From NCBI GenBank assembly GCA_963723235.1, contig CAVRPV010000006.1, positions 310,001 through 374,000 on the forward strand: a stretch of 64,000 nt of DNA, in the 5' to 3' direction. The position numbers and the translations under genes are program-made. This stretch comes from CAIRTM01 sp963723235. GTDB taxonomy: Bacteria > Desulfobacterota > WTBG01 > CAIYCZ01 > CAIRTM01. Positions 30,990 through 40,453 of the stretch are shown here, piece by piece; position 1 is the stretch's first letter, and each line of letters begins with the position of its first letter. The notes under the pieces are model-generated. The model made no database searches and was not told the origin of the DNA. It was given only the letters and a program-made list of their open reading frames with translations.

Positions 30990-31313
30990 TCATTCGTCTT
31001 CGGAACCTTCCGGTTCACGTTCTATGCGTGCCGGGTCAATCCCGTTAATGCGTTCACGCAGCTCCTTACCGACTTTAAAAAAAGGCCTTTTTTTCGGTGC
31101 GATCTCAATTGCAGAGCCGGTCCGGGGATGATTGCCGGTTCGCCCGCGGTATTGACGTACCTTGAAGCTGCCGAATCCGCGTATCTCAATGCCGTCACCG
31201 TTGATCAACGCGTCCGTCATCGCCGAAAAGACCGTATTGACTGCAATCTCCGCTATTTTCGGCGGTATGCTGGCATCTTCAGACAGTTTCTGTATGAGCT
31301 CTGACTTTACCAT
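30990..31313 (-). CDS. ihfB: Integration host factor beta-like DNA-bending protein
   Basis: A 107-residue HU/IHF family protein. It opens with MVKSELIQKLSE and carries the family block IEIRGFGSFKVR, then RTGNHPRTGSAIEI and the DNA-contacting arm with PFFKVGKELRERI. These features favour IHF-beta over HU. An acidic tail of about 10 residues is appended. I chose the ATG at 31313; an AGGAGG lies 12 bases upstream, while an ATG at 31325 directly abuts it. It has its own strong promoter and terminator. Confidence 0.9.
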   Translation of the reverse strand: MVKSELIQKLSEDASIPPKIAEIAVNTVFSAMTDALINGDGIEIRGFGSFKVRQYRGRTGNHPRTGSAIEIAPKKRPFFKVGKELRERINGIDPARIEREPEGSEDE

Positions 31314-31375
31314 GAATACGCCCATCCTCCTCATTTCTCAAAACATAAGATATTACAACTAATTAATGATTGACT

Positions 31376-31404
31376 TATATATCCAATTGTCGGAATGTTG
31401 TCAA
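31376..31404 (-). promoter_or_regulatory. Sigma70-type promoter of the IHF-like gene
   Basis: On the minus strand a perfect TTGACA (31404-31399), a 17-base spacer and TATATA (31381-31376), about 60 bases before the start codon. Confidence 0.75.
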
Positions 31405-31505
31405 CAGAAATAATACAGCACTTACATGTTGAGAACAGACGCACATGCCATGGCCCAGGCATGGTCTCATCCCGCAAAAAAAATGCCGTTGTGCGCATGC
31501 AGTAA

Positions 31506-31534
31506 TTGACAGCAGTTGCGCCCGATGCTACCAT
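31506..31534 (+). promoter_or_regulatory. Probable promoter of the hisB-hisA-hisI-pdxA run
   Basis: A perfect TTGACA (31506-31511), a 17-base spacer and TACCAT (31529-31534), 44 bases before the hisB start. Confidence 0.6.
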
Positions 31535-31577
31535 GTGAACCCCAACAAAACGGTAAACCAAAAACTGCGAGAACAGC

Positions 31578-32168
31578 ATGAAAAAACGATCAGCCCCGGT
31601 TACGCGCACAACCACCGAAACCGACATTGCACTCACGCTCACCATTGACGGCAGCGGCCAATACGCAATTGACACGCCGGTTGCGTTTTTAACGCACATG
31701 CTTGAGTTGTTCAGCCGTCACGGCATGTTCGACCTGACACTCAAAGCCACCGGGGATGTTGCAATAGACTATCACCACACGGTTGAGGACATTGGCATCT
31801 GTCTGGGTCAGGCACTGCGCAGCGCGCTGGGAGACAAAAAGGACATATCCCGCTACGGTGAGGCTACCATTCCCATGGATGAGGCGTCCGCGCACACCTG
31901 CATCGACCTCGGGGGACGACCCTTTCTTACGTTTCAGGTCCCGGACATGCCCCACAAGGTGGGTGATTTCGACCTGGAGCTGGTTGCTGAATTTTTTCAG
32001 GCCTTTGTCAACAACAGCGCCTGCAACCTGCACATCCGCGTGCTCTCGGGGAAAAACGCGCATCATATCATCGAAGCCGTGTTTAAATCCTTTGCCCGTG
32101 CCCTGGACAGCGCGACCCGGATTGACCCGCGCGGGGGCGGAATCCGCTCGACCAAAGGCACACTCTGA
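31578..32168 (+). CDS. hisB: Imidazoleglycerol-phosphate dehydratase
   Basis: Dehydrates imidazoleglycerol phosphate to imidazoleacetol phosphate in histidine synthesis. The 196-residue monofunctional form has both metal-binding repeats: FLTHMLELFSRHGMFDL and DYHHTVEDIGICLGQA, then the C-terminal NAHHIIEAVFKSFARAL, and the ending RGGGIRSTKGTL. The frame is intact. No clear ribosome-binding site precedes the ATG. It is the first gene of a his-pdxA run. Confidence 0.95.
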   Translation: MKKRSAPVTRTTTETDIALTLTIDGSGQYAIDTPVAFLTHMLELFSRHGMFDLTLKATGDVAIDYHHTVEDIGICLGQALRSALGDKKDISRYGEATIPMDEASAHTCIDLGGRPFLTFQVPDMPHKVGDFDLELVAEFFQAFVNNSACNLHIRVLSGKNAHHIIEAVFKSFARALDSATRIDPRGGGIRSTKGTL

Positions 32169-32235
32169 GAGTCTGTTTAAAAAATACGAATTTACACGGG
32201 CTGTTCAAATATGGCTGTCTTACAACAGCCTGACA
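32166..32235 (+). repeat. Partial copy E of the dispersed intergenic repeat
   Basis: About 70 bases between hisB and hisA keep only the repeat ends (GTCTGTTTAAAAAATACGAA, GGGCTGTTCAAA, CAACAGCC) and lack the core. It begins at the hisB TGA, as the full copies do at other stop codons. Confidence 0.5.
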
Positions 32236-32270
32236 AACGAACACTATCTGCGCTCAGGAAAACGATCAGC

Positions 32271-32996
32271 ATGATTATCATCCCAGCCATTGATCTGAAA
32301 AACGGAAAATGCGTGCGGCTCAGCCAGGGCGAAATGCATCGCGAAACCGTCTACAGCGACAACCCGGTTGACATTGCGCTGAAATGGCAATCATTTGGTG
32401 CCCGGCGCCTGCACATAGTCGATCTTGACGGTGCCGTAAGCGGAACACCGCACAATCGCGAGGCCATCCGGCAGATACGCGCTGCGGTTGACATGCATAT
32501 TGAAATTGGCGGCGGCATCCGCGATCTTGACACAATTGCAGACTATCTGGATGATGGTATCGACAGCGTCATTCTCGGCACCGCGGCCATTAAAGATCCG
32601 GAACTGCGGCGCAAAGCATGTGAACAATATCCGGGACGTATCATCATCGGTATTGATGCGCGCGATGGTATGGTCAGCGTACAGGGCTGGACCGAGAATA
32701 CCGCGGTGAGCGCCATTGACTTTGCCCGCGAGCTGGATCCCGAGGCGGTGTCAGCGATCATTTTCACCGACATCAGCCGCGACGGCATGCTCACCGGCCC
32801 CAACATTGAAAGCACGGTCGCGCTGGCCCGCTCCATGCCGATTCCAGTAATCGCTTCCGGCGGCCTTTCTACGCTTGATGATATACGCCGCCTGCTTGAC
32901 GTTGAGCAGTACGGCATCATGGGCGCAATAACCGGCCGGGCGCTCTACACCGGCGATCTTGATTTGGCAGCATGCATCGCCATGCCGGAACAGTAA
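32271..32996 (+). CDS. hisA: HisA, ProFAR isomerase
   Basis: Isomerises ProFAR to PRFAR in histidine synthesis. The 241-residue TIM barrel is complete: IIIPAIDLKNGKCVRL at the N-terminus (catalytic Asp), HIVDLDGAVSG, IEIGGGIRD, FTDISRDGMLTGPN (second catalytic Asp) and IASGGLSTLDD. I set the start at 32271, behind AGGAAA, because the open frame upstream is made of repeat sequence. Confidence 0.95.
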   Translation: MIIIPAIDLKNGKCVRLSQGEMHRETVYSDNPVDIALKWQSFGARRLHIVDLDGAVSGTPHNREAIRQIRAAVDMHIEIGGGIRDLDTIADYLDDGIDSVILGTAAIKDPELRRKACEQYPGRIIIGIDARDGMVSVQGWTENTAVSAIDFARELDPEAVSAIIFTDISRDGMLTGPNIESTVALARSMPIPVIASGGLSTLDDIRRLLDVEQYGIMGAITGRALYTGDLDLAACIAMPEQ

Positions 32997-33039
32997 ACCC
33001 CTCGGCCGCAACAGACGCACATATACAGGAAACCAGCCT

Positions 33040-33414
33040 ATGTTTGAAGATCTTAAATACGACGAAAACGGACTGATCCCGGCAGTCATCCAGGATGATG
33101 AAAACGGCGACGTGCTCATGGTTGCCTACATGAACAGGGATTCGCTCGCATCAACCGTTGAAACCGGCAAAACCCATTTCTGGAGCCGCTCGCGCAAAAA
33201 ATACTGGCTCAAGGGAGAATCCTCCGGCCACACGCAGGACGTGCGCGCCATCCATATTGACTGCGACAAGGACTGCCTGCTCATCAGGGTCAAACAGAAT
33301 GTCGCCGCCTGCCATGAAGGCTACCGCTCGTGCTTTTATCGCAAACTTGAAAACGGGCAATGGAACATCATCGCGGAAAAAATATTTGAAGAAAGCGACG
33401 TCTATAAAGCCTGA
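33040..33414 (+). CDS. hisI: Phosphoribosyl-AMP cyclohydrolase
   Basis: Opens the purine ring of PR-AMP in histidine synthesis. The 124-residue protein is the cyclohydrolase alone (no HisE domain). Zinc- and substrate-binding motifs are present: LMVAYMNRDSL, FWSRSRKKYWLKGESSGH, DCDKDCLLIRV and CHEGYRSCFYR. The start at 33040 is supported by AGGA 9 bases upstream. The frame is intact. Confidence 0.95.
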   Translation: MFEDLKYDENGLIPAVIQDDENGDVLMVAYMNRDSLASTVETGKTHFWSRSRKKYWLKGESSGHTQDVRAIHIDCDKDCLLIRVKQNVAACHEGYRSCFYRKLENGQWNIIAEKIFEESDVYKA

Positions 33415-33470
33415 TCCGGTTTGTATACCGACACAGGCCCACAGAACACCCTGAAAACCGGCCTTACGCA

Positions 33471-34497
33471 ATGAGCAATCACGCACAGCTCCCTGTTATC
33501 GGCATCACCATGGGCGATCCGGTCGGCATCGGCCCTGAAATTATCGCCAAAGTACTGGTTGACCCTGATCTTCAAACCGTCTGCCGGCCAATCATCTTCG
33601 GTGACCGGCGCGTCATCGCGCATGAATTGCGCAAGCTGGGAAGTTCCATAGAGCTGCAGCCGTGTGAGACCTTTGCACGCTGCGTGTCCGGCCCGTACCC
33701 TGAGCTGGTCGCCATATCCGATCTTGACCCTGACGCGCTGGCACCGGGACAGCCCACTCCGGCTTCGTCGGCTGCCATGGCCACTGCCGTCACTGAGGCG
33801 GTCCGCTATGCCCGCATGGGCGAACTTGACGCCATTGTTACCGCACCGATCAACAAGCAGGCCCTTAATCAGGCCGGGTACGACTATCCCGGACACACCG
33901 AAATGCTCGCCCATCTTACCAACACGCCCGATGTGGTCATGATGCTGGCCGGAGCCCGGTTGCGGGTGGTGCTTGTCACGATTCACTGCGCCCTGGCGGA
34001 GGTTCCCGGCCGCCTCAGCATTGAAGCCATCATAAAAACCGCCGAGATCACCCGCGCAGGCCTGCAGCGTTACTTCACACCGCAGACAGAACCGCGCATT
34101 GCTATTGCCGCCCTGAACCCGCATGCCGGCGAAGGCACGCTCTTCGGGACGCGAGGAGCAGACCATTATCACCCCGGCCATTGAACGGCTTCGCGCCCGG
34201 GGGTTTGATGTGAGCGGACCGCATCCTCCTGATACTGTTTTTTATGCCGCGGCCCGGGGGAACTATGACGTGGTTGTTTGCATGTATCATGACCAGGGTC
34301 TTATTCCGCTCAAACTGCTGCATTTTGACGACGGCGTTAACATAACCCTGGGCCTGCCCATAATCCGCACATCGGTCGATCACGGCACTGCCTACGACAT
34401 TGCCGGCCGGGGACAGGCCAGCCCGGCCAGCCTCATAAACGCCATTAAAACCGCAGCTGCCATGTCATGTGCTGCACAGCCGGCCATGATACCCTGA
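33471..34497 (+). CDS. pdxA: 4-Hydroxythreonine-4-phosphate dehydrogenase (one frameshift)
   Basis: Oxidises 4-phosphohydroxythreonine on the way to pyridoxal phosphate. Family motifs: GITMGDPVGIGPEI at the N-terminus, TAPINKQALNQAGYDYPGHT, LNPHAGEGTLFG, CMYHDQGLIPLK and SVDHGTAYDIAGRG, with three metal-binding His in the expected places. One extra G in the run at about 34148 shifts the frame; removing it gives REEQ after LFG, as expected. Total length is about 341 residues. It is the last gene of the his run. Confidence 0.93.
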
Positions 34498-34756
34498 CAC
34501 ACTTGTCATACAAACATCAAGAGCATGCACCCGATAAAAACGGGGCCTGAATTTTCGAACTGCACCTTTCGCTCCGCAAAAAAGGCCTTGTGGATCGCGC
34601 GCGGAAGATATAATTGACGAATGCTCTGTTTTATTGTATTGTCTTAAAGATAAAAACATGCCGAGCACGGTATCTGAAACGGCAACCGACTGAAAGCAGA
34701 AAAAATGCTTCTACGGTAAACCGGAAGCACGCCCCGGCGGCAGCACATACAACTAC

Positions 34757-34851
34757 GGAGAGATGGCCGAGTAAGGCTGAAGGCGCTCGCCTGCTAAGCG
34801 AGTGTACACCGTTAAAGTGTACCGAGGGTTCGAATCCCTCTCTCTCCGCCA
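34757..34851 (+). tRNA. tRNA-Ser (GCT)
   Basis: A type II tRNA with a long variable arm (TGTACACC...GGTGTACC-like pairing), acceptor GGAGAGA/TCTCTCC, anticodon loop CTGCTAA giving GCT, T loop TTCGAAT and encoded CCA. Confidence 0.95.
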
Positions 34852-35059
34852 TTTTTTCCCCGCGCGCTTTTTGCACCCCCCGCCCACAACCTGCCCAAAC
34901 CGGAATGCTGTGCATACCGCGCAGGAATAAACGGTTTTTTATTTTTCATCATGCTGATTTGTGCTAAGCTCGGAGCGAAAGTGATCCGAATACAAAAACA
35001 TGCGCCGGAAAGCAGCGCTGAGCATACAAACCCCTGCACGTACCCATAAAGGATTGAGC

Positions 35060-35836
35060 ATGTCACCGACCCTGCTTGTTATAGCCCTGTTTGTGTTCGG
35101 AACCATCATCGGCAGCTTTCTCAATGTCTGTATAGTACGCATGCCGCAACAAGCCTCAATTGTATTTCCAGGATCACACTGCCCGAACTGCAACTATCAA
35201 ATCCGCTTCTACGACAACATACCGCTCGTGAGCTATATCATGCTTGCCGGCCGCTGCCGGTCCTGCAAAACACCGATTTCAATGCGGTATTTCTTGGTTG
35301 AACTGCTCATGGGGCTGCTCGTAGCGGCCCTGTTTTTTTACTTCGGTTTCTCTCTTGTTTTCATCCTGTGTGTTGTCTTTACAGCCGCGCTTGTCGTGAT
35401 TACCTTCATTGACCTGCAGCATCAGATTATTCCCGACCGCATCAGCCTGCCCGGCATACCTCTGGGCTTTCTGTGTTCATTCTTTCTGCCGTGGAACACG
35501 TGGCTTGATTCCCTGCTGGGGATTCTGGTCGGAGGCGGGGTGCTGTATGCGTTCGCGCTGGGCTACTACCTGCTGACAAAAAAAGAAGGCATGGGCGGCG
35601 GCGATATCAAGATGCTGGCCATGATCGGGGCGTTTCTCGGATGGAAAGGCGCGCTTGCCAGCCTGATTCTGGCAGCGGTTGCCGGCAGCCTGATCGGTGT
35701 TCTGCTGATTGTGCTGAAGGGCAAAAACTTCAAATATGCCGTACCGTTCGGCCCGTTTCTGGCGGCCGGAGCATTCTGCGCACTGCTCTATGGTGAACGC
35801 CTGATCAACTGGTATTGCAGCATCTGCGTTCGCTGA
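35060..35836 (+). CDS. pilD: Type IV prepilin peptidase / N-methyltransferase
   Basis: Cleaves and methylates prepilin-like proteins at the inner membrane. The 258-residue protein has the N-terminal methylase part (GSFLNVCIVRMP) and the four-Cys metal site CPNC...CRSC. Both aspartate-protease motifs are present: TFIDLQHQIIPD and GMGGGDIKMLA. About seven membrane segments follow the standard layout. I chose the ATG at 35060 (GGA upstream) over an open codon 60 bases earlier that would place a basic tail before the first helix. Confidence 0.93.
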   Translation: MSPTLLVIALFVFGTIIGSFLNVCIVRMPQQASIVFPGSHCPNCNYQIRFYDNIPLVSYIMLAGRCRSCKTPISMRYFLVELLMGLLVAALFFYFGFSLVFILCVVFTAALVVITFIDLQHQIIPDRISLPGIPLGFLCSFFLPWNTWLDSLLGILVGGGVLYAFALGYYLLTKKEGMGGGDIKMLAMIGAFLGWKGALASLILAAVAGSLIGVLLIVLKGKNFKYAVPFGPFLAAGAFCALLYGERLINWYCSICVR

Positions 35837-35880
35837 CAACCGGCGTTTATGCGCTTCTGCTGCACATGTGGCACACAACA

Positions 35881-37371
35881 ATGACCCTCAATCTGCGCAC
35901 CACCATCTGTATCAACATGCTGATTTTGATGGTCGCCGCTATCGGCCTGATCAGCGTTGTAGTATTCCGCGTCAGCGAGAATGAAATCCGCCTGCAGCAG
36001 CAGCATGCTGCGGATCAGGTGTTTATCTCGATTGCCGCGACACTCAGTGCAGTTCTGCGCGACAGCAGCGCATTGCCCCCGAAGGCCGTCAAGGTGGACG
36101 CCTACCTCAACCAGCTGGCTGCCGGGATGGACTGCGACATGATTATTCTCACTAACCGCAATGGACAGGTGCTGGCGCGCGCCGGGCTCCCTGATCCGCA
36201 AGGACGCATCGCCGCTGTTCCTGCCCACACGCGCACGCACAGCCTGCAGCGGGACAGCAACCGAACCGTAATCAGGCATCTGTGCTCCGGCCCGGTGATG
36301 ACCGGCACACAAGTGCTGGGCTATCTGACGATCGGCTTTCCCGCCGCGCAGACCAATGCGCGCATCAGCAATGCTGCGCGCATGATACTGATGTATATGG
36401 TGCTCGACGGCGTTATCATCTTTTTTTTCGGTGTATTCCTGCTCTCGCGCTATGTGGTACGCCCCGTGCGGCGATTGTCTCTTGACATGCAGGCCCTGGC
36501 AGGCGGCGTGCTTCCCCGGGTGCAGGCGTCAAAATCCGGCAATGAAATCGACACGCTTGCAGCAACCCTCAAGGCCCTGTACAGTGAACTTAAGCAGGAA
36601 CAGTACAACACTGCGGAACAGCTTGCCGAAATCACGGCCAAGAACCGGCAGCTTGAACAGGCCCGCCATGAAATCCTGCAGTCGGAAAAAATGGCCTCGG
36701 TCGGACGCCTGACAGCCGGAATCGCGCATGAAATCGGCAATCCGGCCGGCATTGTAACCGGCTATATCCATATGCTCAAAGAAGGAGGTATCAGCGAAGA
36801 TCAACGTGATGATTTTCTTGCGCGCATGGAGCGTGAAGTTGAGCGCATCAGCGCGACCATCAGGGAACTGCTTGACTTCGCCCAGCCTTCGACGAAGGAA
36901 GCTGCCCCTGTTCAGATTAATGATATTGTCAACGACTGCCGGGCCCTGTTCAGCTACCAGCGCGACATAAACAACTGCAAAGTCGTCTTTGAGCCTGAAG
37001 ATGCGCTGCCGCTGATCTATGCCAACGCAAGCCTGCTGCGGCAGCTGATGGTCAATCTTATTTTAAACGCGCGCGATGCCATGCCGGACGGTGGCACCAT
37101 ACATATCAGCACGCACCGGCTCGCTGATAATAAAAAAATTGAACTCCGCATAGCCGATACCGGTTGTGGCATCCCGACCGAACATCTTAATCTTATTTTT
37201 GATCCCTTCTTTACTACCAAGGACCCGGGCAAGGGAACCGGACTCGGCCTCAGCAACGCGCAGCGCATTGTCGAAATCCACGGGGGCGCCATCAGCGTTG
37301 CAAGCGAACCCGGCCGGGGCACACGTTTTACCATTACCTTTCCAATAGGCACGGAGCCGCCGCAAGCATGA
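35881..37371 (+). CDS. Membrane sensor histidine kinase
   Basis: About 496 residues: an N-terminal helix, an extracytoplasmic region of about 130 residues, a second helix (LMYMVLDGVIIFFFGVFLLS), HAMP, a coiled coil, then HisKA with H-box AGIAHEIGNPAG and a HATPase domain (NLILNARDAMPDGG, DTGCGIPTEH, GTGLGLSNAQ). The kinase partner is the NtrC-type regulator whose ATG overlaps this stop codon (ATGA). The frame is open to 35815; the start at 35881 is a judgement. The neighbouring prepilin peptidase hints at a role in pilus control, as PilS/PilR, but that is inference. Confidence 0.9.
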   Translation: MTLNLRTTICINMLILMVAAIGLISVVVFRVSENEIRLQQQHAADQVFISIAATLSAVLRDSSALPPKAVKVDAYLNQLAAGMDCDMIILTNRNGQVLARAGLPDPQGRIAAVPAHTRTHSLQRDSNRTVIRHLCSGPVMTGTQVLGYLTIGFPAAQTNARISNAARMILMYMVLDGVIIFFFGVFLLSRYVVRPVRRLSLDMQALAGGVLPRVQASKSGNEIDTLAATLKALYSELKQEQYNTAEQLAEITAKNRQLEQARHEILQSEKMASVGRLTAGIAHEIGNPAGIVTGYIHMLKEGGISEDQRDDFLARMEREVERISATIRELLDFAQPSTKEAAPVQINDIVNDCRALFSYQRDINNCKVVFEPEDALPLIYANASLLRQLMVNLILNARDAMPDGGTIHISTHRLADNKKIELRIADTGCGIPTEHLNLIFDPFFTTKDPGKGTGLGLSNAQRIVEIHGGAISVASEPGRGTRFTITFPIGTEPPQA

Positions 37372-38723
37372 AGCGCATAAAACAGCTATTAATTATCGAC
37401 GATGAAGAAAACATGCGGCACCTGCTGCAAACGATTCTGGAAAAAGAGGGCTATGCCGCAGCAACGGCTGAAAACGGTCGTGTCGCTTTGGAACTGCTTG
37501 ACGAGCGCACGTTCGACACCATCCTGTGCGATTTGCGCATGCCGGAAATGGACGGCATGACGTTTCTAAAACATGCCCGTGATCGAAAAATTGACGCGAC
37601 CATTATCGTCATGTCGGCGTATGGCACCATTGACCAGGCCCTGGAGACCATGCAGCTGGGTGCCTATGACTATATCTCAAAACCCTTCAAGCCGACCGAA
37701 ATCATCCTGACCCTTAAAAAAGCCGAAGAGCGCCAAAAGCTCAGACAAGAAAATCTGCAGCTCAAAAAAGAGGTCAAGCGCACCTACAGCCGCAAGAACC
37801 TGATCGGCAAAAGCCCGCTCATGACCAATGTTTTGAGCATGATTGAAAAGGTAGCCCCTTTCAAAAGCTCGGTTCTGATTACCGGAGAATCCGGTACCGG
37901 CAAGGAGCTGGTGGCCCGGGCCATTCATTATGCCGGACCGCGCAGCTCGAACACCTTTCTGGCCATCAATTGCGGCGCAATTCCAGAAAACCTGCTTGAG
38001 AGCGAGCTTTTCGGACATCGCAGAGGTTCCTTTACAGGTGCCGTGCATGACCGCCGCGGATATTTTGAGGAGGCTGACGGAGGGACGCTGCTGCTGGATG
38101 AAATCGGTGAACTTCCCCAGAACCTGCAGGTCAAGCTCCTGCGCGCGCTGCAGGAAGAAGAGATACGCCGCGTCGGCGAGCAGCGCTGCATTTCCATTGA
38201 CGTGCGCGTCATCGCCGCGACATCCCGCAACCTGCTCGAAGAGGTCGCGCGGGGCGCGTTCCGCGAGGATTTATTTTACCGCCTGCATGTGCTGCCCATA
38301 CATATTGCGCCGCTGCGTGAGCGGTGCGAAGACATCCCGCTGCTTGTGGATCACTTCATACATAAGCACAACCGGGCACACCGGCTTGCAATCAGCGGCA
38401 TCACCCCGGCGGCACTCAAGGTTCTGATGGAATGCCCCTGGCCCGGAAATATCCGCGAGCTTGAAAACACGATTGAGCGCGCCATGGTGCTGAGCGACCA
38501 GGACGTACTGGATGTGCCCCTGCCGGGCGACATGTCCACCGCAGCCGCGCCGCAACCATCGGGTGATTTATCCATAAAACGCGGAACGAAAATCCTCGAA
38601 AAAGACCTGATCACCCGCGCACTGGAAACAACCGGCGGCAATAAAACCAAAGCAGCCCTTCTGCTTGAACTCAGTTACCCCGCCCTGCTCAGTAAAATAA
38701 ATGAATACGGTCTGAAGAGCTGA
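37368..38723 (+). CDS. Sigma54-dependent response regulator (NtrC family)
   Basis: A 451-residue activator with receiver (phosphoacceptor Asp in ILCDLRMPEMDG, Lys in YISKPFKP), AAA+ domain with Walker A GESGTGKELVAR, the sigma54-contact loop as GSFTGA (common Ser variant of GAFTGA), Walker B GGTLLLDEIGEL, an arginine-finger region and a Fis-type HTH (NKTKAALLLELSYPALLSKI). All parts look functional, unlike the LpxC-fused regulator. It is translationally coupled to the kinase gene. Targets are unknown. Confidence 0.93.
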   Translation: MKRIKQLLIIDDEENMRHLLQTILEKEGYAAATAENGRVALELLDERTFDTILCDLRMPEMDGMTFLKHARDRKIDATIIVMSAYGTIDQALETMQLGAYDYISKPFKPTEIILTLKKAEERQKLRQENLQLKKEVKRTYSRKNLIGKSPLMTNVLSMIEKVAPFKSSVLITGESGTGKELVARAIHYAGPRSSNTFLAINCGAIPENLLESELFGHRRGSFTGAVHDRRGYFEEADGGTLLLDEIGELPQNLQVKLLRALQEEEIRRVGEQRCISIDVRVIAATSRNLLEEVARGAFREDLFYRLHVLPIHIAPLRERCEDIPLLVDHFIHKHNRAHRLAISGITPAALKVLMECPWPGNIRELENTIERAMVLSDQDVLDVPLPGDMSTAAAPQPSGDLSIKRGTKILEKDLITRALETTGGNKTKAALLLELSYPALLSKINEYGLKS

Positions 38724-38768
38724 TACCTTTAATGTAATAAACCATGCGCCCTCGCATACAGGATTCAC

Positions 38769-38951
38769 GTGGATACAAAAAACGCCGGTGAGCTTTTTGC
38801 CGACCGCATCGAAGAGCTGCTGCAGCGCAGCAACCTTCGGCCGGAAACTGTTTTGAACATCATGCGCGCCGCGCATGCTAAACCCGACTTTGACCCGATA
38901 GCCGAGATCGAACGCCTGAGCGGCGAGCAGCGCCGCAAAGAGGATGAATAG
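38769..38951 (+). CDS. Small uncharacterised protein
   Basis: A 60-residue charged, helical frame starting with GTG at 38769 behind CAGGA, 45 bases after the response regulator gene. It has no membrane segment or known motif. It may be a small partner of the two-component pair. Coding status is plausible, not certain. Confidence 0.45.
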   Translation: MDTKNAGELFADRIEELLQRSNLRPETVLNIMRAAHAKPDFDPIAEIERLSGEQRRKEDE

Positions 38952-39001
38952 CGGGAACCGCCCGCAACAGCGCCTTTTTTTACCACAACCTTTTTTCCTG
39001 A

Positions 39002-39030
39002 TTGACATTGCCCTGCCGGTGGTGTATAAA
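39002..39030 (+). promoter_or_regulatory. Sigma70-type promoter of tRNA-Val/tRNA-Asp
   Basis: A perfect TTGACA (39002-39007), a 17-base spacer and TATAAA (39025-39030), 24 bases before tRNA-Val. Confidence 0.85.
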
Positions 39031-39054
39031 ATTTCAAATTAAGCTGATGAGCTT

Positions 39055-39130
39055 GGGCGGTTAGCTCAATTGGGAGAGCATCGGCCTTACAAGCCGAGGG
39101 TCACTGGTTCGAGCCCAGTACCGCCCACCA
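39055..39130 (+). tRNA. tRNA-Val (TAC)
   Basis: A cloverleaf with acceptor GGGCGGT/ACCGCCC, anticodon loop CTTACAA giving TAC, T loop TTCGAGC and encoded CCA. Confidence 0.95.
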
Positions 39131-39186
39131 TGCTACCCCAACAAGGGCGGTAACCGGGCTTGAACAGCTGAAACAGGAAGTTTTAC

Positions 39187-39263
39187 GGGGGCGTAGTACA
39201 GTTGGTTAGTACGTCGGCCTGTCACGCCGAAGGTCGCGGGTTCGAGTCCCGTCGTCCCCGCCA
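39187..39263 (+). tRNA. tRNA-Asp (GTC)
   Basis: A cloverleaf with acceptor GGGGGCG/CGTCCCC (one G-T pair), anticodon loop CTGTCAC giving GTC, T loop TTCGAGT and encoded CCA. The accessory island begins immediately beyond its terminator. Confidence 0.95.
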
Positions 39264-39271
39264 GTATTATC

Positions 39272-39306
39272 AAGCACTTAGCTCACAAGGCTAAGTGCTT
39301 TTTATT
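39272..39306 (+). terminator. Rho-independent terminator of the tRNA unit
   Basis: An 11-bp stem AAGCACTTAGC / GCTAAGTGCTT followed by TTTATTTTT. Confidence 0.85.
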
Positions 39307-39690
39307 TTTGGTTGCGTATAGGTTGTGTCTTGCTTAACAACAGAGGTGGTTAGGATGGCTGTATTTTTAATATCCGGTGTGTGGATTGGGATGGGAAAAA
39401 CTTTCCAACATCTGCTAAAACGTGGAATATATCAAAAATCTGCTAAAATAAAGAAATGTAATTTCAATAACTTATTATCATTGAGGGGCTTGGAAGCTCA
39501 GGAGTTCAATTCTGGCAGAAAGTGGAGTTCAGTCAGAAGAAACGCCGGCTGAAGATTGTAGCCATCGTGCCAGCCGGTCTTGCGCCGGGTTCCTAACCGA
39601 TCAGCGTGAACGCCTGCGTCGGCGAAGTGGTCATTACCGGCAAAAATCGATAGCAGTACATTGCAACTCGAATATGTATCAAGCAGGCAG

Positions 39691-39720
39691 GGTCAGCACA
39701 TGGCCCTGCCTGTTTGTTTT
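39691..39720 (+). terminator. Terminator-like hairpin of unknown ownership
   Basis: CAGGCAGGG / CCCTGCCTG pairs across an 11-base loop and is followed by TTTGTTTTGG. No intact gene precedes it. The stretch 39307-39690 holds only short remnant-like frames, so this may mark the 3' end of a lost gene or small RNA. Confidence 0.5.
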
Positions 39721-39860
39721 GGACGTCATTTCAATGAACATCCGGTCTGGGATGTATTGGCTGAGACACACCCCAAGCCCCCCTGTTTTCGAGCCTTTCA
39801 GTAGAGCCCCTGAGGTAACAGGCTAAATTTTCTTGTCAGGGTAAATGTAACAATAGGAAA

Positions 39861-39935
39861 GTATGATAGGAAAATGCATTGTCTGAGCTGTTTGACTAGA
39901 TCATTTTAATTTTACAAAGCTTACTACAGTAATTT
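39861..39935 (+). repeat. Direct repeat, first copy
   Basis: About 75 bases beginning GTATGATAGGAAAATGCATT and ending with AAAGCTTACTA, matched with few differences at 40379-40453. The two copies bracket a LuxR-type pseudogene. Confidence 0.85.
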
Positions 39936-40011
39936 TTAAAGACGTTCATCTTCAGCTCAATAGTTTTGCCAGCCTTTTGGCAGACGATAAGAATGTGTCG
40001 CCAGCTAAATT

Positions 40012-40180
40012 GCTGAGCGATTATGAGCGCACCGCCGGAGAAGCCTAGATAGCCTCCATGATATACGATGGATCATTAAATAAGCATACTGCGAATAAAC
40101 TCTGCATCTCAGAAAATACTGTCAGGCATCATGTAACGAGTGTGTAAAATAAAGGTTGAAAGCCGTATCAGCTTAATCAA
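40012..40180 (+). pseudogene. LuxR/FixJ-type HTH remnant
   Basis: Translating from CTGAGCGATTATGAGCG gives the C-terminal DNA-binding domain of a LuxR-family regulator: LSDYERTAGEA, then IYDGSLNKHTANKLCISENT followed by VRHHV, with in-frame stops after GEA and TSV and another after NKG. The ISENTVRHHV helix is diagnostic. The N-terminal sensing or receiver part is absent. It probably once regulated the adjacent peptide island. Confidence 0.7.
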
Positions 40181-40378
40181 TATGAAACGGGAAACAAGAT
40201 TATTATCTAAACCATTGCCTCTGCCGCACATAGGCCCTTTCGTGCCTGAAATATAGACCTTGGTGCTATTGTATTATCTGTTGATAGCGTATATCTTTAC
40301 CTATACCAACAACTGGTATTCGTTATATGTCTTCAAAAGGTTGTGGTCCTTAGAGCACTATGACTAACAGATGGGTGT

Positions 40379-40453
40379 GTATGATAGGAAAATGCATTGT
40401 CTAAGCTGCTTGACTAGATCATTTTAATTTTACAAAGCTTACTATAATAATTT
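40379..40453 (+). repeat. Direct repeat, second copy
   Basis: Second copy of the 75-base repeat at 39861-39935. It lies about 240 bases before the riboswitch, in very AT-rich DNA. Confidence 0.85.

Noticed and set aside
33402..34181. A 259-codon minus-strand open frame
   Set aside because: Antisense to hisI/pdxA in GC-rich DNA; low-complexity composition and no motif.
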